Assembly: GCA_950295325.1 (NCBI GenBank)
Contig: OX485803.1
Span: 71,065,554 to 71,129,553, forward strand
DNA: 64,000 nt
Reading direction: 5' to 3'
Origin: Polytrichum commune
Taxonomy: Eukaryota > Streptophyta > Polytrichopsida > Polytrichales > Polytrichaceae
Below, piece after piece: positions 11,701-24,596 of the stretch; the stretch's first letter is position 1, and each line of letters opens with the position of its first letter. The translations under genes were made by a program, and so were the position numbers. Under the pieces are notes generated by a model, which was not told the origin of the DNA, made no database searches, and saw nothing but the letters and a program-made list of their open reading frames with translations.

Positions 11701-14700
11701 TCCGCAATTAGGTGCTGCCCTTGTTCCTATCTCCTTGAGTCAACATGGCTGGCTCCACGCTCTTCTTTTGATTCGTCCAAATTATCTGCTTAATTCTCTT
11801 TTACAAGGGCAGCAGGACCCTGAGTTACAGCTTTCTAATGGAATAGCACTTTGAGGTTAATACGATTGATGATTATGTGGATTGGTTGCAGTGGAGAGGG
11901 CGTGCCAGACATTTTGATGCTCTTGGTGCAGTTAACACAAAAGATGATGGAAGATAAGCTCATGTACATCAGTGAAGTACAGGTATGAGAGCATACACTG
12001 CTAGTAGAAATCAATGGATAGTCAGAAGGATACGGTGACTATGTTTTCTTTGCTTTCTTTTATTACACTGATGGTGAAAATTCTGACCCTATTGAAACCA
12101 ACACAAACTAAGAGCAATCCAACATTCATAAGATACACATTTGTTAAATTGTTTTGTATTTCAATCTTCTTTCCACTTGCTTCACTTTACTTGCTTTCGA
12201 GTGAGTATGCTACTCTAAATCATTGGATTAACCAACTCTCCTGATACTTATTGTGTTATTTACTGGTTAGTTATCTGTAAGGGTTGTCTGAACCTTGATG
12301 CTCACAAAGACATTACATGAATCGCAGAAAAGTTGCAGTCATTTTGACTTGTGGAAATTGTCTATGTTTCTCCTGCACTTTGTATCTACAAGTACTGAAG
12401 ATGTTTTGCTTGTCACACAGGCTACTGTGCTGGAGGTTAAGGTGGTGGAAGGATTAGGAACAACTATTGATGTTGTACTGGTGAACGGTGTTCTTCATGA
12501 AGGAGACCAAATAGTTGTTTGTGGCATGCAGGTATACTGCTCTTCCTTCTTGCAGTCTTATATTCTGCTGGACTTCTTACTTACAAGTTCTTGTGCAAGG
12601 GATTGTTTGGTTTATTCACACAAATGCAAAGTTTTTATACACTTTCAATCCTATCTCAAAGTTTGCTGCAGACTTTGATCTGTGATATTTTGTTTGTTTG
12701 CCTGTGCAGGGTCCAATTGTGACAAGCATACGTGCATTGCTGACTCCACATCCAATGAAGGAACTCCGTGTGAAGGTTAGGGTTGTCTTGTTATTTGGAC
12801 TGTTTCCTTTGGAAGAGTTGGATTTAGATTTCCTCCTAAATCTTAAAAGTTTTCCTCATGGTAGTTTTTTTGTATTGATACATTGAATCATAAATTAGAA
12901 CAAGCTACTGTATTACCAAAGTCACATCTAATATATCTCAGTCAGCGTCCAATATCTGTCTCTTAATGTTGGGCATATGGGTACAGGGTTCATATCAACA
13001 CCACAAAGAGTTGAAGGCAGCACAGGGTATCAAGATTACTGCACAGGTATTGGGATCTGCAGACGAAGTATCATTGTGTCATACTGTGGATAGTCTTTTT
13101 GGAGTGCTTTAAAGGGGTCTTTGTCTACGTATGCTGACCTTAATAGAGAGTAAAATGAATACTTAGCACCTCAGAGATTTGCAATTTGACTCACTTGAAT
13201 GAATCCACTATGTATTTATTAATGTTGTGAATGAGCTCTTACTGTATGCTAGGTCTGGCCAATATTATATATTGGTTGCAGTTGCATGTATCCAACACTG
13301 GTTCTTTGAATTTCCAAGCCCTTGAACATACATCACTTGACAATATATACAGTGAGGGTTGAGCAGTACTTTGTTATGATATCAATCTAGTCTGGCATAT
13401 CCTCATTAGACTGGTGCTAGCAGAGTGCTAATTTCTCTTCCTAATGTTTTCAGGGTCTGGAGCATGCAATTGCTGGTACTCAACTTTATGTGGTTGGTCC
13501 TGAAGATGACCTGGATGATGTGAAAGAAGAAGCTATGTCAGACATGAAAAATGTGATGAGCAGAATAGACAAGAGTGGTGAAGGTGTGTGTGTCCAAGCT
13601 TCTACCCTTGGTTCATTGGAGGCTCTTTTGGAGTTCTTGAAAAGTCCTGCCGTGAAGATTCCTGTGAGTGGCATTAGTATTGGCCCTGTGCATAAGAAGG
13701 ATGTAATGCGGGCCAGCGTGATGTTGGAAAGGAAGCGGAAGGAATTTGCAACAATTCTGGCATTTGATGTGAAGGTATTACAGCTGTTTGGCATACTTTC
13801 AAAATAAGGAAAGGAATATTGTTGCTATCCTTCAAGGTTTATTTTGTTGTTACAACCCCTCCGTTCTGATTCCATGTGGCTTTCAAGAGATGTATCTGGT
13901 TATGTCTACTTGATCAATTGATAGCTCATTCTGGTATTCGTCGAAGAATCAATCTCTAAGTGCTGACTATATGATACTCGTATGGTTATTTTATTTGGAG
14001 CACTTCAAATTGTAAGGGTTTCACATTTGTTTATCTGTTATTTTGCATTATAGTTTTGATTTTCTAGACTTTAGTGCTCCCACTTTCCTGTTCACATGAC
14101 TGTTCCACAAATGTTGTTTGAAGCTCTTTAAGAATTCTGAACACTGCATGCATGCAATTACAGGTAACACCAGAGGCCAAAGAGTTGGCAGATGAAGTAG
14201 GTGTTCGGATCTTTACAGCCGACATTATCTACCACCTGTTCGACCAGTTCACAGCATATATGAATTCTGTGAAGGAGGAGAAACGCAAGGATGCTTCAGA
14301 GGAGGCTGTGTTCCCATGTGTACTGAAAATCATGCCACAATGTGTCTTCAACAAGAAAGATCCTATTATTGTTGGTGTGGACGTTCTGGAAGGAGTTGCC
14401 AAGGTTGGTTCTCAAGCCTTTTTAGTAATATATGGATCAATTTTATGCAATGTGCATTGATTTCCTTAGCATGCGAATGCATTGATTCTAAAGCCTAGAA
14501 ATTTTCTGTACAGGTTGGAACTCCCCTATGTGTGCCATCTAGAGAAGGTATCGACATTGGTAAAATTGCTTCCATGGAGATCAACCACAAAGTGGTGGAT
14601 ACTGCCAAGAAAGGACAAACTGTTGCCATGAAGGTGCTCTTCACATTCCACTACTCTCCAGTTGAAATTTGCAATCCTAGTAAATTTTTTCGAAAGTAAG

Positions 14701-15585
14701 TGTTTTAAGTTAGTGTGGATGATACTCTTCTATGTACCTCATTTTGTAGGACCCCAGTAGGTTTTCTTGAACTTGACCAAATCATCCACAAGTATATGTT
14801 TATTCTAATTGAGGATATGGTGGTGATGGACAGATTGTGGGTACCAATGCTGATGAGATGCAGAAGATGTTTGGTCGTCATTTTGATATGGAAGATGAGC
14901 TCGTGAGCAAAATAACCAGGCGGTCTATTGATCTCCTGAAGGAGAACTATCGGGTTAGATTCTACTCTGAGATTTCTTCTGTTTTCTCAATAATTTTATG
15001 CTTTATCAAACAAACATCACCTGTACAGGCATCCTCTATAAAAGTTTAATATTATTTAGTTACACGTCATGTAAATATTTTGTTGTGTTGGGTTTGGAGA
15101 TATTTATTAATCGCACTGCCCACTCTTTTTGCAGTCTCATAAATTTTAATTATGATATGAACTGTGTGCATTGTGTGAAACTTCTGTGTCTCTTTATCCC
15201 TGGTATTTGATACTTCAAATGGACAATGCTGTAGAAAATTTACCTACTTTTGATGCGTAAATGGACAACTATACACTTGAAACAGCTACTTAATAGTATT
15301 ATCCTAAGGACTGAAATCACAGCTCATTGGTTTTCAGCATTGACTTTTAGCCATACCTATTATACCATTGAAGGTCATTGAGCATCTTGGCTATGAAATT
15401 TTATATCTTAGCCACACATGTTTATTATAAGCATGTGAATTTCCCAAAAGTGACCATTTAAGCATTGCAAATGTTGTCCTCCGCATAGATTTGATGCTTT
15501 GATATTGACATCCATGCAGGATGACCTGACGACGGAGGAGTGGAGACTGGTGGTGAAACTGAAGAAACTGTTTGAAATTCCCTGA
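5724..15585 (+). CDS. eIF5B: Eukaryotic translation initiation factor 5B (17 exons)
   Basis: eIF5B is the cytosolic GTPase that joins 60S to 40S subunits at the end of initiation. Exons by eye: 5724-7176, 7471-7806, 7985-8143, 8702-9132, 9415-9823, 10397-10734, 11039-11146, 11611-11711, 11892-11982, 12421-12531, 12710-12775, 12987-13046, 13454-13774, 14164-14403, 14514-14633, 14834-14953, 15520-15585. All introns are GT-AG, all phases fit, and the sum is 4530 nt (1509 aa). The N-terminal half is disordered, with GKKKGKGK modules alternating with acidic blocks, a charged helix from exon 4 and an EP repeat. GTPase motifs: G1 GHVDTGKT (about 925-932, split by intron 5), G3 DTPGHE (987), G4 NKVD (1041), G5 SAIS (1109). 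Domains II to IV follow, with the conserved KMFGRHF and [15 protein letters not shown] near the end. It is longer than the roughly 1300-residue Arabidopsis proteins because of the N-terminus. The first ATG of the long open frame was taken as start. Confidence 0.95.
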
Positions 15586-18500
15586 GAACTGTCTGTGTTT
15601 TGAACGATTGAGATGTGCGTTGTAGAATGAGAGGCAGGTCCCCTTGAAGCATCGTATTTGATGATGCTTCAAGGTTGCAGCGGTAGCACCTCAAGGTGCT
15701 CACCTCCAGTATGTACATTGCAGGTATTGCCCTCACTGGGTTCCTGTGAAGAGGACTTTTTCGGGCATAGATAGGATAGTCAAATAGAGAAAAAGTGAGT
15801 TACATGTTCTCTGTTTGTTCAAGAATCATGCTGCAAAGATACATCTGGAAATGGTAGGGTTCTGGATGGATCGTGGATATGCCTCTCCCTCAAACTAGCA
15901 CTTACTCTCAGAATCTCATGTGCATGTGGTGCTTTTGTTCAATGCATAAGATTGCACGGGCTTCCAAGTTAAATATCTGACTCTTTTCACAGGCTACCCT
16001 ATGACGGAATCGGATGATGAATCCTTCCAGAAGGGAGTTTTTGTAAGCTCGCTAAGTATGTCCAATCGTGGTGTGTGTAATAGGCATATACCCAAGGAGA
16101 AACCTTGCTTAGTGTATGCACAAATCTGCAGGAAAGTTTTAGTCCTGCTGTGCACTTTGCCAGCTGGAGGAGCAAAGATTCTGGGTTGGTTAAATAGTTG
16201 TGGAGCTTTATAGTAAGCATCTAGTGTAATAAAGCTTCTTCCATTTTCTTCTCATGTCAAAGCTCACTGAGTTTTTCATATCAGCCCACCCTCTATTTTG
16301 GCTCAGACTATCTGAATGCTAACATCAATAAACATGCCACTACACCTGGCAATTCCTTAAACTTATTATGGAGGCTCATTTATGTAACTGTCAACTGCTA
16401 CTAGATTATGGATAGCTTTCTCTGTGATGTATGCATGCAAATATATTGAGCTTTCAGATATACTTTGAAGGGACAATGTCCTATTCTTATTTCTGCTCTA
16501 CATATTATAACAGTCATGTTGGTTGCAGGAGCCCAAGGGCACTTGGTAATCTATAGATCACTTGGGCCAGGAAGGGCAAGCACCGCATCAACTGCAAAGA
16601 GTGTTTTAAATGAATAATGTGAGTTGGCTTGATGGTACTCGAGGTGCATTTACACACAACCACCATTGTGGTGGTTGATGGTTGTAGTGTACTTTCTTTA
16701 GTTCTATTTTGAGGGATAAGAGGTGCAAGGTGCATTGATGTCAACCATCACAACCACAACTACTGTTATGTGCCCAACAACGACTCAATGTGTTGTGGGG
16801 AGTTGTTGCGATGATGGTTGTAGTTTACTTTCTTTGGCTCTATTTTCTTTGCAGTTAAGGTATGTGGCTGCTGTTTGTTTCGTTCTTTTTGTTCTCCAAT
16901 TTCTATTGTTTAGACTTGCACAACAAATATTGTGTTGCATTAGCAAATGTGCAAATGAAAATTGGACCTTCCCTTCTTTAGTTATGGTTATTGGAAGTGC
17001 ATGTTTGTTGATTCCTTAAATGAAGGCATAGTTCCCCCCATTTGCGTTCACTCTTGAGTGTGGAGAAGCTAAAAAAATTTGAAGATGTAGGCCAGTCTCT
17101 TCTCAACATGCGTCTTTATGGAGTTTGTTCTTTGATCCTTGCCCAACCATGCACCAATCGAATATAGGTGTTCAATTAAGAAAAGTGACGGAATAACACC
17201 CACATTTTTAGGGGGACTGTGAGCTTCAAGGCCAAAGCATGGAGAAGAATGAGTAGGAGGCAATAACTCTTAGACAACCTTTGCATTGGAATCCGTCAAC
17301 TGCTCATCTGCACTCCAAGGATTGCACCAGTAGGATTGGCAATCATTGAGGTGAAATTTGCTATTCAACTACAAGAGTAGTTGTGTGGAAACGAACGAAA
17401 GTCATAGTTGTGGTTGAAGGTGGGCCAGAACCACAACTCAACCATCATGGGGTGCGTGTATAAACCTTCAATTGTGGAAGTTAAGCTAGGGCTCAAGTTG
17501 AATTTTGTTTCTAGCAGCTTTGAGGAAACACTTGTGGACTGATCTATTCTTTGCATCTCATCTGTGCAAGCTCAGTGACATGTTGCATTGCCATGTCTTG
17601 CTACAATTGCCTTCATCTGTCTGCAACTAATTTGGCCTTCAAAAATCAAGAATCCTTCTGCCATCAGTACTTGATATGCAGAGATTGTTAAGAGCTAAAA
17701 TTTGATGTACTCTTTATATTCCTTTCATTTTATTCTCCACATCAGAATAGAGTTATCCGTGAAGTCCCTCAAAGAAGGGCAACATTGTGGGTTTGATCCT
17801 TCTGTGAGAATTTCTTTTATAAAGTGCTTGCTAGCTCATCGTGTTTCGGTGCCTGTTTTGAAAGTTGGGTGCAAATTTTGGGACCTCCTCTTTCCACCTC
17901 TCAAACTTTGTGAGAAGTTTATGATTAGGAAAGGGACCCGTTGTCCTAAATCCTTGATTGGCCTATGCAAGACTAGCTTGGCCCACCCATCCTAGTATGA
18001 CAAATCAGAAAGATGGTTTTCAATAGCTTGACATCACTCTTTGTGGATGATAATTTAAGCATCGAGAAAGCTTAGGTGACTTTTTGTTAATTCTCATAAA
18101 CTCAATGTTTGGAACTAAACCCATGGTTTCATCCACTTTATGAATAACTCTACTATCTGTTAGCTCTTGTATCTGTAGTTATGAGGGACGAGTCTGTTAT
18201 TGCTTTTCGCTTTTAGGTACATCATGGTGCAATGCACTCTTGAGCTGGGAAGAAATCTCCATGTACAACTGGAAAATGTCAATCCAAGTCCTTGGGACGA
18301 TAAATCTTCTAAAGCTTGTACCAACATTGGATTGTCGATACGCTTGGAGAAGCTCATAAGTTATCGCCAACCCTTAATTGTTTGTTTTCGGAAAAGTAGT
18401 AGATTTGGCTACAAGCCGAGCTCAGAAGTAGTCAAGGTGATGAGTTTGAGGATATTTTGTGGAGTTTAGGGTGATTACATTTAGATGAATGAGAGGGAAT

Positions 18501-19565
18501 ATTTGGTGTATGCATAGAACCTATGTGTCGGTGGCGACTTCTCATTGTACAGGGAAGAAACCAAGGTTACATGTATGCTTTGATAAGGTGAACAATGGCC
18601 CCACATATAAAATAGTAAGTGAGTAAGTGGCCCCATATTTATGTTTGTAGTCTAGATGTGGCCACGCATACTATAAACTGAGGGGGAAGTTATCTATAGT
18701 ATTGAAATTGAGCAAGCTCATTGAAATTGGTTGCACAAAAAATAAAATTGCACTAGCCCTTTAAATTGCCAGAGGCTTCCAAGTTCAACTAGTTTGCAAA
18801 TGTAGGAGAGGATCAACATGCACCTATCATACATTGCAAGCACTTGGCAACATCTGAGGCCAACAAGTGTTGTACCAACCTTCTAAAACATCAAATTGTC
18901 CTTGTTTGCACATACAAGAGGATCAAATTTGAAGCATCATATATTGGAAGCACCTAATGCATTTCTACACCCAACAAGATTGGACCTTGTCCACTTAGAC
19001 AAGAGAATACACCCAAAATGAACATCCTTGCTAAAAAGACCAATCATATAATCACACATATAAGTACAAATAGGTAGGGAGGGAGGTTGGCCTTTGCATT
19101 ACCAATTATAGGGTAGGTTGGACGACGTACAAATGACAATCTATCTACGCTAAGTTATAGCATGAGCACTACAAAAGCAAAGATACAAGAATAAGGTACA
19201 AGTTGAGGGAACAAGAAGGTAGCGACAAAGGGGTGGAGAATGGAGGAGAAAGTGGCCACACCACTCACCCCACTCAACTAAATTCTAGACGACATGAGCC
19301 TTTGGATGCGAGGATGGGCTCCATCCATGGCTTACAATGGAGTTCATTGGCCACCCCCAATAATGAAGCTAAGTGGCAGGTCCTAATTTTTAGGCGACTT
19401 CACTCCACCCATGTGAAGCTAGTTGATGCCACCTCTTACCCACAAAGAATAGAGGTGGCAACTTACAAGGCAAAAATCCATTTAAAAAAAACAAAACATG
19501 TATGTGTAAATCAATTCACTTCACTTTAGCAAAGTGGCTACTAGTAGCCGGAAAAAATGGGTTGA
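15586..19565. other. Intergenic; eIF5B 3' region, then no recognisable gene
   Basis: The eIF5B 3' UTR must begin here; the nearest convincing AATAAA is at 16228-16233, so the UTR could be about 640 nt or contain an intron. Beyond it I see small hairpins (for example ACCACCATTGTGGTGGT near 16661), a short direct repeat (TACTTTCTTT at 16690 and 16829) and two imperfect copies of a roughly 110-bp unit at 18790-19000. Short open frames show no domain, repeat or family signature that I can name. Confidence 0.5.
16228..16233 (+). terminator. Possible polyadenylation signal
   Basis: AATAAA on the plus strand about 645 bp after the eIF5B stop codon. It is the first canonical hexamer I noticed downstream on that strand. 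Plant poly(A) signals are loose, so a nearer non-canonical site may be used instead. Confidence 0.3.
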
Positions 19566-20841
19566 TTATCGCGCTAACATGTATGAAATCAAAACATCAA
19601 TAAGTTTACATGTAGTGAAAAATTGCTTGTTACCCCAAAAAAGAAAAGGAACTTTGATCTCGCAAGACTCTATTGTGCAATTTTTTTGATTATGAGTCAA
19701 GGAAGTGAGGTTTCTAACTCCCTCGGGTAATGTGGTCAACCTTGAACATTTGCTCAAATTAAGCTCCGTCAAAGAAGTGAGGTTTCCAAGTCCCTCGGGT
19801 AATGTTATTAAGCTTGAACATCTGCTCAAAGTAAGTGTCGTCAAAGAAATGAGGTTTCCAAGTCCCTTTGGTAATGTTGTCAAGCTTGAGCATTTAGTCA
19901 AACCAAGCTTCGTCAAGGAAGTGAGGTTTCCAAGTCCCTCGGGTAATGTTCTCAGGTTTGAACATCCCCACAAATAGAGCTCCGTCAAAGAAATGAGGTT
20001 TCCAAGTCCCTCGGGTAGTGTTATCAAGCTTGAACATTTGCTCAAAGTAAGATCCTTTGTGGCGTTTTTGGGCCACCCCCTTCCGAAGGAGCCTAAAAGT
20101 ATCACAAAAGCGCTTCGGTGAAGGTGGCCAAACCAAGCTGCGTCCAAGAACTTAGGTTTCCAAGTCCCTCGGGTAATGTTGTCAAGCTTGAGCATCCCCA
20201 CAAATTAAGCCTTGTCAAAGAAATGAGGTTTTCAAGTCCCTCGGGTAATGTTATAAAACTTGAGCATTCACTCAAATCAAGCCCTGTCAAATAAGTGAGG
20301 TTTCCAAGTCCCTCGGGTAATGTTGTCAAACTTGAGCATTCACTCAAATCAAGCCCTGTCAAATAAGTGAGGTTTCCAAGTCCCTCGGGTAATGTTGTCA
20401 AACTTGAGCATTCACTCAAATTAAGCTCCGTCAAAGAAGTGAGGTTTCCATGTTCCTCGGGTAATGTTGTCAAGCTTGAGCATTCTCTCAAAGCAAGGTG
20501 CGTCAAAGAGGTGAGGTTTCCAAGTCCCTCGGGTAATGTTGTCAAGCTTGAGCATTCATCAAATAAAGCTTCATCAAAGAAATGTGGTTTCCAAGTCCCT
20601 CAAGTAATTTTGTCAAGCACAAACATTCTTTGAAATCAAGCCATGTTAAAGAAGTGAGGTTTCCAAGTCCGTCATCCAATGTTTCAAGCATTTCCAATCC
20701 CTCTAAAACAAAGTTTTCCAATGAACGCAATTCCCATAGTTGCTGAGGCAATTGTTGAATAATACAGTCGGCGGCGGGCGGCAGCGGTTGTTCGCGGCGG
20801 CATTCACAATTGGATGTTATCTTAGTCTCAACCATAAACAA
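19566..20841 (-). pseudogene. Leucine-rich repeat array, broken
   Basis: On the minus strand about 13 copies of a 24-residue LRR (72 bp, consensus LTTLPEGLGNLTSLTELNLS) run from about 20680 down to 19690. This LRR style occurs in plant NLR-type and cytoplasmic LRR proteins, notably in seedless plants. The array is split over three frames. One unit near 20520-20590 is 71 bp instead of 72, which shifts the frame. About 86 extra bases near 20040-20130 separate two units (158 bp apart instead of 72) and shift it again. The N-terminal piece from 20841 has an LRR-like start (LPQQLWELRSLENF). No NB-ARC, TIR or kinase domain is visible next to it, so it is probably a fragment of a larger gene. Confidence 0.75.
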
Positions 20842-21618
20842 TGTTGACTAGAGGTTTGCGGGTGGTAATTTGATCACCCTACAAACATTTTATGAGAAAA
20901 TTAAGGTGTTTGGATTTCGGAAAACTTGGAGTATCGCGGGGAGAGTTCGCGGGAGCATTCGGAAACACGTGGAGGGCGTAAGATTATGGCAAACTAGCAT
21001 TTGGCTTAGTCAACGTCCACATCGTTTTGAAGAGGGGTATCTGACGCTTGACCACCAACCGCAGGCGAGTGCCGGTTGGACATGGTCAATTTTCATTTGT
21101 TTTGCTTACGTGTTGTTTGGAGAAGAGGATCCAGTGCTGTAATTGCATTGTTTTCTGTATTTCGTCGTGGTACCTTCCCCCGTAGTGGGCTGTGTTGTTG
21201 GCAATTGCCAACTTGCCTAATTTTGTGTTGTACTAGTTTGTGATAAGGTATTGTGGGGGTGAGGTCGGAGTGATGACCGACAGGGCCCTTCTATGTGCAC
21301 CAAGTGGGCGGTATTTATTTTCCCTCATGGTGAGGTTGGAGTAATGACCAACAGACTATAAGGTTGATGATGATTGCATGTGCAAGTTTCTTTTTTCATT
21401 TTTTTGATACCAGAGTAGTATAGATTGTTGGCTACAATCACCATATCCTTTGTGAATTTATGATTACGACTCGGAGTCAACATTATCGATCGCCATCTCC
21501 AGGGACATCGGAAGGTCGATCATCGGCCCTCTCAGACGTTGAACCAGTGGTAGCACCCGACGAGGCTTTTTAGCCTACTTCGGCGTAGGGGACTTCCACT
21601 CGGTCTCACGTTCTTTGG
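20842..21618. other. No recognisable gene
   Basis: Mixed sequence between the LRR relic and a gag-like relic. The right half (from about 21460) probably belongs to the leader of the retroelement that follows. The 20870-21142 open frame has no recognisable domain. Confidence 0.4.
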
Positions 21619-22947
21619 GTGGGGACCTTTGACAATATGGAGGAAGAGATCGAGGTGGAGTTCGAGACCGGTTTTCCGGTCGAGCAGGGACCATTTCCCT
21701 GCAAGACTAGAAAATTTGGTTTAGGACGTGGATGCGGGAAAAATGTCAACGCAATACCAGTTTTAATGACTGGTATGCGTTCGAGGTTTTGCCCCAACAT
21801 TTGGAGCACAAAGCGCTCCAGATTTATGAACAATGAAGAGACGCTTATTGGATGGAGCTACGTCATGTGAAGCGGTACTAGGAGACTCGAGTGGAGTTGG
21901 TTTTCGCGTTGAAGGAGGGTGCGACTTCTAGTTTATTAGCCCCTCATGTGGTGAAGATGGAGCTAGTCGAGAACATGTTCGTAGTAGACGTGGAGGGAGT
22001 TGTTTCTAGTGAACCTAAGGAAAATGTTTTTACTTCGGCATCCGCGAATACGTCGAGTCCGATCTTTCCACTCTTCTGCTATGCCCAGGCTATACATGCG
22101 GTTTTTGTTTTTTTAGGGGTTCCGCCTGATTTTGATCCTCTGGAGGAATTCCAACTTCATTTGGAGGGGGAATATGAAGGTTTTCCCCGAGATCAAATGC
22201 AGCAGACCCAAGATTTTCGACGGGAGAAAGAGGACACACCTCATACCATGTACACGAGGTTAGCGAGATTTTCCAGGGAATCTGAAGGTGTTTTCGCGGA
22301 GAGCCAGTTCGTGAAGGTTTTTTTTGTCAAAGATTGAAAAACGCCTCATTGATTTAGCGCTGCCCAAGATTATCATGGGTTATGGTGGCCGGACGATGCT
22401 TCCAAAGGCTTTTGCCATTGTTGAGCAGTGTGATCGTGCCTTGTGTCAGCACGATGCCACTGATTTGGTGTCCATATTAGTGGATTCTAGCAAATCCCGG
22501 AAGGTTCCGGTTGCGATTGCAGAATTGGCGGAGGCAGAAGTAAATAAGACCTTGTATTGTTGGTCTTGTAGTCAGGCGAATTATGCAAAAAAGAATTTTC
22601 CTTTGAAGTAAAGACAAACCCAGACCGTAGGTAATCCAAAGCGGCAACCAGTTGTTTCCGCTAAGGATTCGACGAAAGGGGCGGGTAAACATTTACCCAA
22701 GCAGTTCAAATGTTCCCATTGTGGGCGGAACAATCACGCGGTGGAAAATTGCTTCGCTCTCCATCCAAAGAAACATCATTCTTTCGATTGGGAAAATGCG
22801 TTGGAGGCGAAGATTGGAGCTTTGGAGGAGAGATTCAAAAGTTTGGCGTCATCTGACCAAATTTTGGACTCACTGTCTTCTTCCGGAGCTAAGGCTAATT
22901 CTTCCACTCCGGATTATTATATGTTTGGAGCCTCAGGGAGGTGGTGA
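21619..22947 (+). pseudogene. Retrotransposon gag-like relic with CCHC zinc knuckle
   Basis: Four overlapping plus-strand frames together resemble an LTR-retrotransposon Gag. The part around 22140-22300 has the EFQLHLEGEYEGF and HTMYTRLARF style of a capsid domain. At 22711-22752 is an intact zinc knuckle CSHCGRNNHAVENC (C-x2-C-x4-H-x4-C), and a degenerate one (CWSCSQANYA) lies near 22558. Frameshifts near 21880 and 22330 and a stop at 22609 break it. No protease or polymerase follows, because a methyltransferase relic begins within 200 bp. It is likely a truncated Ty3-type element; no LTR was identified around it. Confidence 0.6.
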
Positions 22948-23119
22948 GTTCCGCAGCGGTGACACGTGCTTAATCCATGTCACGAGCCACGCCTTCGACC
23001 ACATGGGAGTCTATGAACAACTTACGATCTCGGAATAATGGTCCCGAAGATAAAATTGGCCAGGCCCGTCTGCCATTGTCTTTTGGATCGGCGGATGCTG
23101 TCCAATCTATCAGTGGTCA

Positions 23120-24596
23120 TCATTCGAGCTTAGAGGCTTCGAATCCGACGACTGATGAGGTGAACACTTTGGCATCCAAAGTGTTGCACACACCTTTGTT
23201 TACAGCGATGGAGTGGGAACCTCTTTCTTCCGGCTCGCCAGCTGCACACAACAATAATCCAGCTCTTGCTTCACAAATCTTTGTGGAAATCTCCATCACC
23301 ACCGTAGAAGATAAGTAATAGGAAAGAGTTCCATCTTCGCACTGGTACAAACAGTCGGAAATCCTCGGCCCAAGGGGCAAATCGAAGCATCCATGTCATA
23401 TAAACTGTAATCAAGAAATAACAACATGCCTCTAGATTTTAGCACTGCCAAGCACTACGAGGGCGCATGTGCCATTTCTTCCTTTAGAATTGCAGATAAT
23501 TTAGTGAGCATCGTTACTATGTCAAAGGTTTTTGGAACTTCGCGTGAACCCATACTCACTTCATGGGAACCTCTTTCCTCCGATTCATCAGCTGCACAGA
23601 ACAATACTCGAGTTTCCGCTCCACAAACCCCGCCTTTGTAAAAATCTCCCTCACAAACTCAAGCGCAAAGAAATATGAAAGAATTCGATCTTGGCGCTGA
23701 TAAAGCCGGTCGGAAATCCTTTGCCAAGGTGCAAACCAAAGCATCGTCATGTCGTATAAACTGTAATCACGAAAGAGCAACAAACCTCCAGGATTTAGCA
23801 CTGCCAAGCATTCTGAGAGCACATGTGCCATTCTCTCCATTGGAATCGCAGATAATGTGAAAATCATTGTTACAATGTTTAAACCTCCATCATAGACAGG
23901 AAGAAGGGCTGGTCCACCCAAAACCCCTAATTGCAACTTCTTACTGTTCTCAATGCCTATAGAATTGTCAGGATCTGATCCATCTTCTTCGTCATCAAGT
24001 GACGTCCATTTGCTTCACCCCAAGTGTGGACAACTCTTTAAACATTTTGGTCACATGGGAGTGAGGTCGATCACATGGCGGGCGGCATAAGAAACTCGGC
24101 AGATTTTCAAGGGAAATGTCACACATGAAAGGGAAGAAAGTGGAACCATTTCAGGTGCTCACAACCTCGATGGCCTTTCGCAAAGCCGTAGCATTGCAAT
24201 CGCATGCATACACAATTGCTTCCTTGTTTGCCCTAAGAACTGGAACCACAGAGCTCCTTGTGCCACAACCAATCTCAAGCACACGAAGCGGTTTGTTGTT
24301 CTCCTCGGTTTGGAAAGCTCTGGAAAACTCTGGAAACTCCTTGGTCAAGTAACGCCGCTCCTTGAAGAAGATGTTGCGTGAGTGCCGCGTGTAGAATGCC
24401 TCCCATGGGATCATTGACAAGTGCAATCCGCATCTTTCCTCTGTGGTTGCTTACGGGTCGGGGTTGGGGCTGAAGTTTCGTCTGGCTTCGCCGTTCTTTT
24501 GAGCAATCCCTCTACTTCGTTGCGTAACGATTCCCACTGGAAATCGTGGCTATGGTAAGCTTCAGCTGACGAAATCTCGTCCTCATAATCCTCCAT
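23120..24596 (-). pseudogene. METTL2/6/8-type tRNA m3C methyltransferase relic
   Basis: Minus-strand pieces resemble the plant METTL2/6/8 family, which makes 3-methylcytidine in tRNA anticodon loops. From 24596: an acidic N-terminus, then WEAFYTRHSRNIFFKERRYL and a motif I region (LEIGCGTRSS, where the family has GCGAGNS) to 24151. From 23936 to 23556 come the conserved IVTMIFTLSAIP, NPGGLLLFRDYSLYDMTM and SYFF segments. The cysteine-rich middle of the plant proteins is absent or unrecognisable between 24150 and 23940. The C-terminal half is tandemly duplicated: 23207-23521 is a more decayed copy of 23560-23876. Broken frames, the changed SAM-binding loop and the missing C-terminal RRVW-type tail argue for a pseudogene. 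Confidence 0.7.
23207..23876. repeat. Tandem duplication of the METTL relic C-terminal half
   Basis: Blocks such as GGGAACCTCTTTC (23216 and 23569) and TTTAGCACTGCCAAGCA (23439 and 23797) recur about 355 bp apart in the same orientation. The left copy is the more diverged of the two, so it appears to have been free of constraint for longer. Confidence 0.7.

Noticed and set aside
17702-18469. Open frames between eIF5B and the LRR relic
   Set aside because: No family signature, no supported splice structure and frequent stops around them.
19705-20633. Plus-strand frames with regular repeats (SPSGNVVKLEHLLK)
   Set aside because: They are the antisense of the 72-bp LRR units; the minus strand gives canonical LRRs.
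21400-21440. GATACCAGAGTAG near 21407 as a primer-binding site for the gag-like relic
   Set aside because: It is only partly similar to the complement of the initiator tRNA site and in the wrong orientation for the plus-strand gag.
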